Positions 22,847 through 35,287 of a stretch of 64,000 nucleotides of DNA are shown here, piece after piece. The notes under the pieces are model-generated. The model did no database searches, had not been told where the DNA came from, and was given only the letters and a program-made list of their open reading frames with translations. Position numbers and translations under genes: made by a program. The first letter of the stretch is position 1, and each line of letters begins with the position of its first letter. The DNA comes from Chrysopilus asiliformis (lineage: Eukaryota; Arthropoda; Insecta; Diptera; Rhagionidae), in contig OZ035963.1 in the NCBI GenBank assembly GCA_964034945.1, forward strand, positions 36,580,361 to 36,644,360, written 5' to 3'.

Positions 22847-24226
22847 GATTGGGATCGATACGATATCGTGTTTCCAAAAATCCCATTTTATCAAAATCCC
22901 GTTTTTTTTTAAAATCCGGTTTTTTTAAATCTCGTTTTTCAAAATCCCGTTTTTAGTGTATCCCGTGGAAAATGAGAGAAACGGAATTTTTTAGGTCATT
23001 CAAAAAAATAAAACAGATAAAAATTTTACAATATTTAATCAGAGTTATTTATTGTATATAAATTTTAAGATTATAAACAAACTAATTTAAAGCTATATTG
23101 TAAGCAATATTTTTAAGAAAATCTATTTTTGGCGATAAATTCATGGAGACTTTTTGTGGGGTATTATTTTATAATGAACTTTTCCTCCGATTGCATGCCG
23201 TGATTTTAGTTGCAATTAATTTTTGACAATATTGGATCTGAAATTTAAACAGATTTTAATGGGCCATCAAATTATTTAGTTTTTAACGAAAAATTTCTTT
23301 AGTTTTATTCTACCGATTAAATTTATTTTTTCTTTTGCAATGAAATTTTGATGCCAATAAAATTGTGCTGTTTCAAAAATGTCTCCTATCCATCTTTTAT
23401 ACAATTTCCTTCAGTTATTAGCCTGAAATAAGAAATTTAATTCTCGAAGTGAAATCCTTTGCATCAAATGTCAATGTTGAATATGGCGGCTGAAGGCATA
23501 AACTTTTTTTTCTTTTGTTTGCAACCCGGGGGCTTTGAAGTAACTAAGGGCAACCGGGTCGACTCTGTTCCCATCACACGCTTCTTCAAAGCGAAACTGG
23601 CATTCAGGCTCCACAACTAATCACTGTTTCGACCCGAAAACCATCAAATGCTGCTCTATCGCCCCAGGATTTTCATGAAGCGAATGTTGCCCCAAAGACG
23701 AACCGTCGATCACCAATTTCTCCACTAAAGCAATTGTGGCTTTGCAGACGCATTATTAATCAGTGCGTCGTGCTCGTCTTTTCTTACGCTTCTTGTACGA
23801 AGATGTGAATTATAGGTGTAAATTTTTAGTCCCGATTGCGTAAATTGCTGCATTTTAAAGTCGCAAAGAACAAATCTCATGTGCCCGTGCCTTTCGATGC
23901 TATTTGGGTTGTTTTTTCTCCGAAAAATGTCAATATAATAAACAATTGTTTTGTGAAGTTCATTGCGGTATTTTGGAATTGTAGTTAGTAACCTCATTCA
24001 AACCTTTTATCAATGTCGTTTTAAAAGGCAAAAATTACTTTCATTAATCAGGCGCCTGATTAATGAAAGTAATTTTTGCCTTTTAAAACGGAATTTTAAA
24101 AAACGGGATTCTGAAAAATGGTATTTTAGAAAACGGGATTTTTTTACACGGTATTTTTAAAAACGGGATTTTGGAAAACAGGATTTTAAATACGAGATTA
24201 TAAAAAACGGGATTTCGTACCCAATC
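22847..24226. mobile_element. 1.4-kb TIR element with AATCCCGTTTT arrays
   Basis: GATTGGG followed by a TACGA-like word begins both ends inverted, with CAAGG immediately outside each, a possible 5-bp duplication. Arrays of degenerate AAAATCCCGTTTT units fill 22880-22970 and, inverted, 24089-24210. A perfect palindrome lies at 24017-24088. The interior has no convincing transposase. Superfamily unknown. Confidence 0.55.
24017..24088. repeat. perfect 72-bp palindrome with no spacer
   Basis: Two 36-bp arms meet at GGCGCC without a loop; every base pairs by eye. Confidence 0.93.
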
Positions 24227-24231
24227 CAAGG

Positions 24232-25039
24232 GATTATATATAAATTAAATATAACCTTTTCTAAAATTGAACAAATTCAAATAGTTAGCATGAATCAAGT
24301 CTGTTTTAGTGACAGTGTGAATAAAGGAAATATGTAAAAGAGTTAAAGGTGATAACACAAATAGGACCTTCGACTTTTGGGACTTCAAATTTAAGGAGAT
24401 GAGTGATACGTGATACTTATTATAGAAAGCTCTAGAATTGGGGAATTCATGACATCATCACCAAAAAATTAGCATAGCATTTTACAAAACTAGCCGTTGG
24501 TAAAAAAATCGCCCGCGGCGCATTCCTCCTTTAGTGTTTTTATATCATAAGTTAGCTATTTTATTACATATGGACACGGATATTTTTAAAACCTTGAATT
24601 CAAATTCAAAAAAGGTGGGCCCAAAAAGGTGGAGCACTTAGAACCTAGAAACCTTGTGCGGCCTAAGAGTGTCTAAATTCGTTAACATATTTTTATTAAA
24701 AAAAGGTTGAATAAAAATATTGAAATAACCAGTCTGTAAATTTTTAAAATAAAATTGAAGATTTAAATTTCATCTCATTAACAGTATCTCTCCTTTATTG
24801 GTTGTTTATTGTGTTTCCGCATCTAGCACAAGTAAGTGCAAAATCTAAATGTGCGTATCTAACAATGTATGTCTTACTACCATTACTGACGTGTTCAAGA
24901 TTCGTGTTTTTACAGTCAGTCAACAGAACGAAGCCCGGTAATTATGTATATCGATCTGGAGGCGCTAGTTCAAGCATCTCGTCGCGACAGTAAACAAAAC
25001 TAGCACATAATCAATGAATTTGAGTTTATTACTTTCTTA
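24232..25039. other. intergenic, nothing recognised
   Basis: No supported feature. Confidence 0.4.
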
Positions 25040-25360
25040 TACGTAGTAAAATAAAGTATTGTATTTATAAAAAATTTCGACCTCTTAATTTTGCTTAAAA
25101 ATCGTTTCCCAACAATTTTAGAGTGGATTGGAGTCATATTACAAAAATGTCATTATGTCTGTTAGTCATAACTATTTAAGTTATGCTCAGCCTTCTTAAA
25201 CCATAGAAATTCTGGCACTTAACAAATTTAAGTTCGACATAAGTTGCTAAGTTTCGTTGGTGCAAACCACTCTTAGTGTGTTAGTCTGTTAGTCCGTCAG
25301 TTTGACAAACTGACAGTCTGTATAGAAGATTTCTCAAAAACTCCGTAACAGAGATCATGG
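25040..25360 (+). repeat. repeat family B, diverged copy
   Basis: It contains GACCTCTTAATTTTGC, GTGGATTGGAGTC, ACAAAAATGTCATTATGTCT and later a GTCAGTTTGACAAACTGAC inverted word followed by AGATTTCTCAAAAACT, in the same order as the copies at 2661-3592. Confidence 0.5.
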
Positions 25361-25637
25361 CGTCACTCTGATGAGATCTAGCCCTCAGATTCTCGATACC
25401 AAAACTTGATGTTTCGGCTGAAACATTTTCGAATTCCTTATTGTTTCCACTTAAATTGAATTTAAATTTAATTGTATTAATCAATTGTGACCATGAGAAA
25501 TCTGGTACTTGAATAGAAATTGTGTTGAAAAAAATATCAAAATGTCTTATACTCCGAAAATTATCAAAATAAATAATATTAAAATCCCACAGGTCGCGAA
25601 ATTCAAATAGTTATCCACTTTATTTGCCCGTTATTAA

Positions 25638-25871
25638 CACGTTGACGGACAGTAGAAACAAGTGAAATTCGAACAAGTGAAATTCGACAGTAGAAACAAG
25701 TGAAATTCGAAAATTGACACTAGGCTTCTACTTGTACGCTGGTAAATGCACATTTGTGCTGCTACAGCCGCAGTGTCTAAAAACGACCGTTTCGTATTGG
25801 ACGGCTATTGCCGTCATGTCACATAGTGAACTTGAACTTGACGGCTATAGCCGCAACTGTCCGTCAACGTG
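25638..25871 (-). repeat. piggyBac-type MITE A, copy 2 (identical to copy 1)
   Basis: It is the reverse complement of 6614-6847 with no difference that I can see over 234 bp, again flanked by TTAA. Identity suggests recent movement by a piggyBac transposase encoded elsewhere. Confidence 0.9.
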
Positions 25872-25879
25872 TTAAGATA

Positions 25880-26106
25880 CACGTTCAATATAGTGAACAT
25901 GCAATATATTAAGTACTGTGAACATGCATTTTATTTTATATGCGCTTTTTAGCAAAAATGCATATTACCAAGTTCAAAGAAAATAAAATTTCCTGCATTT
26001 TGAAGGAAATGAAGGAAATAAGGTAGTTTTAATCAGCTCTCAGTATAGTGAACAATTCGATATAGTGAACCGCCTTGCATTTTTTGAGTTCACTACATTG
26101 AGACTG
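25880..26106. repeat. possible pogo-like MITE
   Basis: Inverted ends share TCAATRTAGTGAAC (left preceded by CACGT, right reversed CAGTC), with further AATATAGTGAAC motifs inside. It begins five bases after the piggyBac MITE. Terminal TA duplication is not clean. Confidence 0.4.
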
Positions 26107-26743
26107 TTTATATTTTAATTGAAACGTAAAATTTTTTTTTTTGCGAATTAAAACAGTTAAAGGAAGAATTAAAGCTTTTATATTTCTTTACATTTTTGCC
26201 TTGCAACGTAAATCGATATCTTTTGTCGTTATCGGGATATTATAGATTTTGTGAAAAAATCATGCTTTTTTATGAACTGATTTTAAAGTTTTAAATCAAA
26301 TAAATTGTATTCGCCGGGTTATAGTGTAAATTGAGCAGGTACGTAGATTTTGTATGAAAAAGCCATTTGCTGTTCACATCCGAAATTTTCATGTTAAATC
26401 GCTGAAAACAGTGGTTACAAATAGATCGATCTATATGCAAATCTATATACCCATATAGTGATATATGAAAACCAATAGTCATAGTAGCACGGTTCTATCC
26501 ATCATTCGTCGTCATTCTTGGCAATTTGAATACTTGAATTGGAAATTTCAATTGAATGAAAAAAAAAAACAACGACAAATGATGCTGATTGCATTGACTT
26601 CAGTTTACTTGAGTCGATTATGCCTTTCCCTTTTGAAGTTTACATTTGTGTGAACGTTTCTGACTGGTACTGCAACTGTTTTGACTTAAAAACATCTAAG
26701 ACCATTTCAAGGTGGACTCTTAAAGCTTTGTTGCATCATTTTA
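26107..26743. other. intergenic, nothing recognised
   Basis: No supported feature. Confidence 0.4.
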
Positions 26744-27069
26744 GATTTCTGCAGTGGCGGCTCGTGTATATTTGAAATGAGGAGGCAAAGTTAAAGTATG
26801 CCAAAAAATTGCGGAATTATGTAGGAAGACCTGAGGGTCCCCATTATTTGCACAAAATTTCTTATACGCGAGTTCTCTTTTCTTTGATTGAAAATGAAAA
26901 GACCTTATATAAAAACAAAAAATTAATATTTTATTCAAATGTTTTTAGTACATACATAAGGAAATAAGAAAAATCTTCTTCGATAGTTGCTTCTCAACAT
27001 TAGAAGATGGTCACGAAAAACTAAACTACGGAAAGGATTGGGGTTCATTAAAGTCGAAAAATGGAACGC

Positions 27070-27293
27070 GTACAATTTTTCCCTATAAGCGGGTTTTTTT
27101 TATGGATAAATAACAGATTTTGACAAAAACATTCCTTGCTTATATGACGGTTTTTCATATAAGCGGGGTAAAATACACGATTATGCATTATGCAGCGGGG
27201 TAAAATACACGATTATGTTCTGGGTTTTTAAAATGTGTTCTTGTAAGAGGGTTATCCTTATAAGCGGGTTGCATATAAGCGGGTTCTACTGTA
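27070..27293. repeat. pogo-like repeat fragment (CCCGCTTATA)
   Basis: The right edge reversed is TACAGTAGAACCCGCTTATA and the interior repeats ATAAGCGGGTT; the left edge has CCCTATAAGCGGG. TA-CAGT ends with internal direct repeats resemble pogo/Tigger-like MITEs. Confidence 0.5.
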
Positions 27294-27584
27294 CCCAGTG
27301 GCGGCTTTATAGGGGAGGCAACGGAGGCATTGCCTCCTCATAACATTTTATAAAAATGTTTTTCTAACGTATACCTTTAATTTTTTATACCATAATGGAC
27401 TGTGTAAAAATCTGTATGTTCAGAAAATAATAATTTAAAAGAAAATCCTATTCTCTAATGTCGAATTTTCTAAAACATAAACTAAAAATTTTCTTCATAG
27501 AGGCTAGCCTCCGATTCGTACAAATACTTTCATACAGCTTTTGCTAAGAACAAGCATAACCACATATAGAATATGAACACCAAC

Positions 27585-28480
27585 CAGGGATCCCGTTTAC
27601 ACTACTATCGTAGTTTTACACTACTATTTCGACATAATTTGACCTAACACTACTTACACTACTGAAAAACTCAAAACACTACCTTTTTCGCCCTATAAAA
27701 AACGTGCTACAAAGAAAATTAATTTCTAGATTTGAAAAGTTCATTTATCTGGGGAAAATTAAAAAATATGTAATTTATAATCATTCAGACTCTTTATCTA
27801 AAATATTTAAGTATTTTAGGCATTTCCTATGAAAAAGTGACTGACTAACCGCACTCAATTCTTGAACAAAAGGGACATATAATACTTAAAGCTAGAACCT
27901 GAATCGTATGTCGATGCGTCCGTCATGCGTGCGTCCGATTGGCAGTTCGATGCGGTGACAGTTAGGTACGGCAACGAATCTGGAGTTAATTAATTGTTTT
28001 GCACTTCTTCTATTAGTTTATTACTTTCAATTTGTTCCATACTTAAATTGCTTAAATCGTAAACAAACTTTTTTGCGAAATGACATTTCCGTGCGTTGCC
28101 GCATGTAAAAGTAGAAATTCGACCTACTCTATACGGTTGCCGCATCGGAAAACGCATTGTTGTGGGAGTACTCATAGCATCCCGTTGATTTTACTCGAAC
28201 TGTCAACGTGACGGACGCATGACGGACGCATCGACGTACGATTCAGGTTCTACCTTAATTCCTTCCTATAATTTTAATTTAAAAAAAATTGATTTTTGTA
28301 CTAATATAAAAATGTACTGATATGGTATGCAATAAAACATTAGACGGTAACATTCAAAATGTGTTGTCTCAATAAAACTCTAAATGACTGTTAAAAAAGT
28401 TGACACTACTGAAATCCCTCTGACACTACTATTTTTCTATCAGTAACACTCCGCTTTGCACTTTTGGGGTGGGAACCCTG
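27585..28480. mobile_element. nested hAT with ACACCAAC duplication
   Basis: Ends CAGGGATCCCG and (reversed) CAGGGTTCCCACC are flanked by a perfect 8-bp duplication ACACCAAC. Subterminal CACTACT motifs recur at both ends. A 356-bp MITE is inserted inside. Confidence 0.87.
27895..28250. repeat. TA-flanked MITE nested in a hAT
   Basis: Inverted ends GAACCTGAATCGTAYGTCGA extend through TGCGTCCGTCATGCG, and TA flanks both sides, as for Tc1/mariner-class MITEs. No coding. Confidence 0.8.
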
Positions 28481-29513
28481 ACACCAACCTCTATTTCGAT
28501 TTTCCCTGAAAGACGCGCAATTGCCCGCACTACAATGTCCCGAAGGCAGAATTTAGGCTAAACTTCCGGTTCGGTCAGTGTTCGGTAGGAAATAGCGAAC
28601 TTTGAACTTTTTTCAAATACACCAGTGTAACCACTTTAAAAATATAAAAATTTAATCGCAGCAACAAATGTTTTGCATTGCTGTCAATTAAATTAACAGT
28701 AAATTTTTTTCTAATCAATGAAAGTCAAATTTTTAAATGGATTTTTAAAAAAAATTAATATATTGAATAGTAAAATTTTTAAGTGAATTTCAAAAAAAAT
28801 ATATATATAATATATTGAAATTAACCGTATTGAAGCCATAAGCAGCATGTATCAACCGATAATTTCTTGGATCTGCCTAATATGCTTAGAACCAAAAACC
28901 ATATGCCACACCGTGTGGCCATTTATTTTGCCGACGGTGTATATTACGATCCATAAGGACAAATCGGAACTGTCCGATTTGTCGTAAAAGAATTGCACAA
29001 AAGAAATTGCGAAGAATTTTTTGGAAGTAAGTATTGTTGTTTTTTAAGTTAAAATTAATAAAATTTAACTATTACAGAATCGCTCACTATTAAATTTAGA
29101 GTTAAATAATTCTAATAATTCTATGAATATCTACAAAATTCGTTTGGTCAAAATTGAGTTTTAGAGGTTCATAAAATACGTCGAACTTTAAAGAAAACCA
29201 GTGGGGAAACATTTTAAAAACCTAATGTAAAATTTCATGTATAAAACTTTGCAATAGAGCATTCGCTAAAGTCGACTTTGACGGAGATTGGTGTTCGTAT
29301 TCTATATGTGGCTATCCTACGAATCGGAGGCTAGCCTCTATGAAGAGAATTTGTAGTTTTTTTTTTAGAGAATTCGACATTAGAGAATAGGATTTTCTTT
29401 TAAATTATTATTTTCTGAACATACAGATAATGGACTGTAGATAATGGACTGTATATGTTATGAGGAGGCAATGCCTCCGTTGCCTCCCCTATAAAGCCGC
29501 CACTGGATTTCTG

Positions 29514-30138
29514 TAATGGATTTGGAAAGTACCTACCTTCGTTTAATAATATTCAATTAACTATACTGATTTCCGGAAGAGTCCGTCATATGGGGGAAGG
29601 AATAGTATGATCATTTACTCTGGCCAACTGGATGGGCATAACAAAAACATAAAAATTGAAGTTTTTGGACAAAAAAAGAAAATTATCAATAAAACTAACG
29701 TAAGAAAAAGGAAAAGCAAAATCATGCAGAAAATACATGACTTTCTTATATTAACTAAACCACGACCTCCTCGATTTCCCCAAACAAATGTTCGAAATTC
29801 ATTAAATGTTCGATTTAAGATATTGATTTACTATTAAAGGCAATAATATAGGAAAATGTATTATCTTTGTTTTTTCCGTAAACAGTTTTTCGAAAAACAG
29901 TTAGTTTACAAGCAATTGGCAAAATCTAATTTTTCACATACTAATGCTGTGGCCGAATAAAGATAAAGATTGAAGGTAAAAAAGAAGTTATTTGAATTTC
30001 TCGGCCATTTGGATTTTAATCTTATTTATTTTGATAACTTTCGGGAATAATATTTTTGCTTCCATCTGTATACAAGTACCAAGTTTCTCATGGCCTTGTA
30101 TTGAATAATACAATAAAATTAAATTTAAATGAAAACAA
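29514..30138. other. intergenic with one repeated 60-bp block
   Basis: A block around 29985-30045 (TTATTTGAATTTCTCGGCCA) recurs at 30672-30725. A 76-residue open frame at 29607 is lysine-rich without motif and is not called. Confidence 0.4.
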
Positions 30139-30665
30139 CAGGGATGACAAACGAAAAAAAATCGTAACGTTATACATTTCGTTATATAGCGAAATTCAAA
30201 TTTTATTTCGTTACGTTTTGTAACGATAAAAAAATTTATTTCCTTACGTTAATATTTGGTTACTCATGGTATTGGAACTGAAATATAATAAAATTAATAA
30301 AACTTAACAAAAAGAAAATACAAATCAAACAAAAAAAGCTTCTGGAGATACCAAAAAGAAGATATTTTCGATACCAAAAAAGCTGCTCAAAAGATTTTCT
30401 TTTTCGTATCGCCAAAGATAGAGTGAATCTGGCCAAAACAAGTCCGATTTGGAATCAAAATATGACCCCAATATTTTTAATTATATTTTATGCATGTGGT
30501 AGGTTTGTGGGGTTATTCTTGATAAACTTTTCACAAAAAAATAATAAAAAAATAAAATAAAGTAGAAATAAATAAATAATGAAAAAACGAAATACGTTTT
30601 CCGTTGTTCAATTTTATAACGTTATAACGTAATTTTGAGGAAAACCCCGGAGAATCGTTATTGCG
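30139..30665. mobile_element. hAT family CAGGGATG, copy 1, right end truncated
   Basis: It begins CAGGGATGACAAACGAAAA and follows the other copies (35296, ~60225): ATCGTAACG, TTTCGTTACG, an internal hairpin of GATACCAAAAA and TCTTTTTCGTATC, GAATCTGGCCAAAACAAGTC, and late TATAACGTTATAACGTAATT. The terminal CATCCCTG is missing. Confidence 0.7.
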
Positions 30666-31559
30666 TTTTGTTATTTGAATTTCTCGACCATTTGGAGTTT
30701 AATATAATTTATTTTGATAATAGAAATGGTTTCGATAGAACCAAAAATATTCCAATATGACCTATAGTTCGAAAAATCAAAATAAAAAAGAAGTTGAGGA
30801 CTCTATTATTTCCTTGAATTTTCCTTCATAGCACCATAAAAATCCCGTTAGCTTTCGAGAAAAACGCCAAAAACTGAATTCTCAAAAATAACGGTAAATC
30901 TCAATAACGGTTTGAGACATGAAGTTCTTATGAAAAGCAAAAATATGGCAAAATATCCTTAATTTCTGTCATTTGGACCACTATTAAAAAACGCTTAGTT
31001 TGGGATTAAAAAGAAAAAACGAAATCTAGTTTTTTTTATCCAATTTTCGTTTTTCATATTTTACTCCGAAACTTAGCGTTTTTCATAAGTGATCGATATG
31101 ACGGTGAACAAATTCGCGATTTTTTCGCTTGTCAGTAGAACTCTTCAGTTGTTGGCGTTTTTTTCTAAAAATTTCAGTTGGCGTTTTTTCTAAAATTAAC
31201 CAGTTTTATATGGTGTAATTGTGTTCAGGGCAGTTCAATAATGGTTGTGGTTCAAAATGATTTTCATTCATTTTAAGAATTATTTTTTGCTACACCTTTT
31301 TAAAAATTCGTTTATACAAAAAGGGGGCTGTCAGAAGGGAGGGGAATCCTTACGGTCAAGATAGCTAAGAACATCCGCGTTATTCCAAATAATCAAACTC
31401 AATTTATTTCAAGGTTCTCCGTTGTTAAATTCAAAACGTAAAGTTGTTTTTCAGAGGGAAAAATTTCAATTTTACTCCATCGAAATCGCATAGTGAGATT
31501 TCAGTGAGAATTTGTACCATAACAAGATTTTTTATTCGTCAATTGTATGTGAGGTTCTA
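30666..31559. other. intergenic with diverged repeats
   Basis: Only short similarities to family B (TTTACTCCGAAACTTAGCG near 31062-31080). No gene recognised. Confidence 0.35.
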
Positions 31560-31935
31560 CAATATCGTTTTAAAAACGAAATTCTTGAAAATCCTGCCAC
31601 TGCTAGATCGGATTCAAAACCGTGCGACCCGACTGATTGGATTGGATACAAGTCTTTGACAGATCTATTACCGTCTCTCGAGCATCGGCGCTATGTTGGG
31701 GTATATATTACAGATATTTCCATGGGAAATGTTCGATAGAAATTTCCCAAATTATTCCTCCACGGTATATTTTCCCTAGACCCTCTCAAGCAGCTGCACG
31801 CGCGCAAGATTTCTACCTTGACGCTTCCCCTTTTCGCACAGTAAAGTTTAGGAGTTCCTCCATTCCGCGAACAACAAGACTCTGAGATGATTTACCATTC
31901 GATGTGTTCCCCCACACTATAACCCGCAGAAGTTC
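31560..31935 (+). pseudogene. LINE reverse transcriptase C-terminal remnant, copy 1
   Basis: Frames spell LPLLDRIQNRATRLIG, LPSLEHRRYVGV, then after a shift IPPRYIFPRPSQAAARAQDF and SSIPRTTRL. This is the familiar C-terminal stretch of several insect non-LTR retrotransposons (EHRR-VG, HG-CS, PP-RYF, FIPRTSRLWN-LP). At least two frameshifts and a stop show it is dead. The copy at 46030-46400 on the minus strand is the same family and better preserved. Confidence 0.82.
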
Positions 31936-32429
31936 AAGGAGAACGAAATCCCACATCTCCTTTTGTCCTTCCAACCATCCTACAAAAATATGATGCGAAG
32001 TGGCTAAATTGTGCACAGTTTTTCTGACCAACAGCGCGGCGAAAGTAGCCATGTGTGATCCAGGCACTAGATGTCTTTTTCCCATTTCTCGCAGAACAAA
32101 ATTACATTGGTGGTATCACGAATTTGATGTTGAAATTTCAAAATTAGACACACAAAGTCCTGGTTAAAGCTTTTTTTTCCTAACTCTATCTTTTATTATT
32201 GCAAAAAAGTTTTAAAGATTTTTTTAAATTCCATTTGGATTAAAAATTAAAAAGAATTCTGTCGAGTTCACACAGTTGATCGAGTTCACACAATCGATCG
32301 AGTTCACACAGCCAAATATTTCTGTGTATGAAAAAAAAACTCTGGATGTTTGACTGAAACAATTCATTCAAATTCTTGTTATACTAAACAGATCGAACAT
32401 GTGCAGCACTTTCGTTTTTAGTAGGGTCA
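31936..32429. other. intergenic; short 18-bp tandem at 32268-32312
   Basis: TCGAGTTCACACAGTTGA-type units repeat about 2.5 times. The segment just after the LINE remnant may be decayed 3' sequence. Nothing else supported. Confidence 0.45.
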
Positions 32430-32989
32430 GGTAGGGTAAAGTGGTCCACGTTTTTATTATTGGCCATAAAATGGTCAAAAATTGGAATTTTTGCATGATG
32501 AGATAGTCAAATCGCAAGCGCAGGACCTAAGCTAACTTCACAGATTGCCAACTTTTTGACATTAAATTTCATTTTCAGGCATTTTTCGAAAACTTTGATT
32601 TTTCGTTTTTTTTTCAAAATGGTAGGGAGAAGTGGTCCATCCTCAAAAACTTTCCAGAAATCGCATAAACATAAAATTAAATGACAAATAAAAGTATAAT
32701 CATGAAGTTTGATCAAAAAGATGGTTTATTTGAAAGTAACAAATGAGCGTTTAGTCTGTTTTGGTGTTGGTTTTTTCGGTGTAGTTGTTAAGCGTCGTTT
32801 TCCGGCGACTTGTTCTGTTACTCTAATTCAGCTCGATTTTTGGGAGAAGTTATAATCGAGCTTCGCATCGATTTTCGGCGACGATTTGAAACACTCAAAA
32901 TAACTCATAAAAAAACTTGAAAACACGAAATATGACATTGACAGGGTGGACCACTTCACCCTACCAAACGTGGACCACTTCTCCCTACC
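32430..32989. repeat. TIR repeat GGTAGGGWRAAGTGGTCCAC
   Basis: The left GTAGGGTAAAGTGGTCCACG pairs with the reversed right end GTAGGGAGAAGTGGTCCACG, and the motif is repeated at 32622-32640 and 32940-32965. No coding or clear TSD. Confidence 0.5.
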
Positions 32990-33295
32990 GACGCTATTTT
33001 GCGCGGAATGACGCTGCATCAACAATTGTGGAAAAAAGTGCAGAAATTCGGTGGATTTACAAAGTTCATAATGTAGACAACATTTTAATAACTGGCCAAG
33101 AAAAGTTTTATAATTTGAAACATAAGAAAAGCTACAGTTTCCAGGCGCCAATCGTCAAATACTCTATATGAGGACACAGAAATTTTCATTTTAAAAAATC
33201 CAATTGTATGATTGCATTATAATGTATGGATCGGTTATTGAAAATCATATTCTAAACACATTTTGTTTTCATGAATTTTTCGATACCATGCACAG

Positions 33296-33921
33296 TAGGG
33301 TGTATCGAAAAAACGTTTTTTTTGGAAATTCAAAATTCGAAGTTGATAAAAAGTTGTCTCTGTCGACCCACATATACCACAAAAAAAATGGTTCAATTGA
33401 AAAATAATTAGGTCTCCCGCAGGAGGCCTACAGTTTATAATATTGTTCAAAAAATTGAAATCTAAAAAAAAATTTTTTTTTAATTAAAAATGAAATGATT
33501 TTTTTTTTCAAGTTGAAAAATGTCTACAAAAAAGTGTGAAATTTAAGTATAAAAAAACTAATACTGTATTTCAACATTTAGGTCTCCCGCAAATTGTTTA
33601 AACTTAAAGAATTTTCCGAAGAATGACGATGTTTTATTATTTGAAAAAAAGATAAAAAGTTTTTTTATTAATTAAATATTTTATTATTAAGGTAGAGTTT
33701 TTTGTATTGAATTAAAAAGATGTTATTTCATTTTTAATTTAAATTTTTTTTTTTAATTTCAATTTTTTGAACAAAATTATAAACTGTAGGCCTCCTGCGG
33801 GAAACCTAATTATTTTTCAATTGAGCCAATTTTTTTTGTGGTATATGTGGGTCGACAGAGACAATTTTTTATCAACTTGGAGTTTTGAATTTCCAAAAAA
33901 ACGTTTTTTCGATACACCCTA
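33296..33921. mobile_element. hAT MITE with ~210-bp arms, ATGCACAG duplication
   Basis: TAGGGTGTATCGAAAAAACG begins both ends inverted; arms stay similar through GTCGACCCACATATACCAC and GCAGGAGGCCTACAG. The 8-bp ATGCACAG flanks both sides perfectly. No transposase. Confidence 0.87.
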
Positions 33922-34029
33922 ATGCACAGCTTTCGAGAAAATAAAAAAAACTAATTCAGTTGTATGGGGGAAGGGGTGCATTAGTTATATATAAATTTTT
34001 TAATTTTTCGATAAGAATCTTCGATAAAA

Positions 34030-34270
34030 TTGAAAGAAACTGTTTCGTTTGTATCGGGGAGGACAGAAGGAAAGGCCCGTTCAAGAATTTATCTTGACCA
34101 TTTACGAAAAAACGCATCTGTGCAAAATTTCAAGTCTCTAGCTCAATCCTTTCGAAAGTTCTGGTGTTCACGGATGGACAGACGGACGGGCGGACAGACA
34201 AACAAACCGAGGAACGGACAGACGGAAGTGCGCAAATAAAGTTCATATTTATGTCCGATGATTGTTTCGA
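34030..34270 (+). repeat. diverged GTCY repeat fragment
   Basis: It keeps CTGTGCAAAATTTCAAGTCT, CTAGCTCAATCC and a GGACAGACGGACGGGCGGAC run in the same order as 1199-1742. Confidence 0.6.
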
Positions 34271-35287
34271 TGCATTACAAACCCATATGATTCTCATATA
34301 CATAGAGTAAAAGATTCAAAATACAAAAGCCCATTACAATTGTGCTTTATTTCGTAAAAATTAAATGAAGATGTCGTTTTTACTTTCATCATAACCTTCG
34401 AGTGAGATTGCTCGGTTTTTTTTATTGAACTCAATTGTAACGTTCCGCGGCAATTGTCTTTCTTTTCGACTATTATTTTATGCTTTGACAGCGGAAAAAT
34501 TATGTTACTCTCCAAACGAGAAAATGTGGAAAATTGGATACTTTTCATCAACAAAAAATTAAATATAGAGAGTGAAAGCGTGTAGTTAGATATCATGAAA
34601 GTTGAATGCGAAGATAATTTGTAGTCAATTTTGATTGTTGATCATATTTCGTGCACAATTTCGTTAAGATTCTATTTTTAGTGTGTTTAAAAAACAATTG
34701 AATGTCAATGGCATAAATAATAGCTGTGCCGTTTAAATTAAATGTATTTAGAAATTTAAATTATGACTTAATTTTTTTTTACTTCAGGCAAATAGAGGAC
34801 CATAAATTTTCATGATTAATAACTATATTAACTAAAAAACGTTTAAAAAAATTTGATCAACAATTACTTTTGTGTAAATTAATTGCAGTTTCACACTTTT
34901 GTTGAATACAACGCTTTCTTGTACATTTAGGTTTTTTACATTTATCCTGCTTAAAATACTAGTATTTAAAAATATGGCGCTATGGCCATATAATGGGGGA
35001 CTCCCATTTTGTGATATTTCTGTTCTATAGAGAATAAAAAAAAGTGCTAGAAGAGATGCACTGTGCGCGATGGTATATCCTTTTACGGCCTTCTGATAAT
35101 GGACGTTTCCTCCTCTTTACCCGCGTTACGCTTTATCATACTTTTTTTGCATGGATTTTTTGACCTCACACTACCGTAGTCCCTCTACTTTTGTGATGTG
35201 TTATGCATTTGATGGAGACCATCATATTGGAAACGCAATTCGTAATTGTAGATGGTATAAATATTTACTAAATAGCCGCCATAAACA
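34271..35287. other. intergenic, nothing recognised
   Basis: No supported feature. Confidence 0.4.

Larger units (their letters stand above)
26752..29505. mobile_element. composite hAT with three CAGTGGCGGCT termini
   Basis: The outer ends both begin CAGTGGCGGCT and are flanked by the perfect 8-bp duplication GATTTCTG. A third terminus CAGTGGCGGCTTTATAGG lies at 27296 and pairs with the right end over a ~290-bp imperfect inverted repeat (GGGGAGGCAACGGAGGCATT shared). The bases left of 27296 do not match the right flank. Inside sit a pogo-like end (27070-27293), a second hAT and a TA-flanked MITE. No transposase frame was found. Confidence 0.75.

Noticed and set aside
29983..30725. LTR pair flanking the element at 30139
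   Set aside because: The direct repeat is only about 60 bp, lacks TG...CA ends and does not abut the element.
33235..33450. 71-residue minus-strand frame
   Set aside because: It overlaps the arm of the hAT MITE with ATGCACAG flanks and mirrors the other arm.
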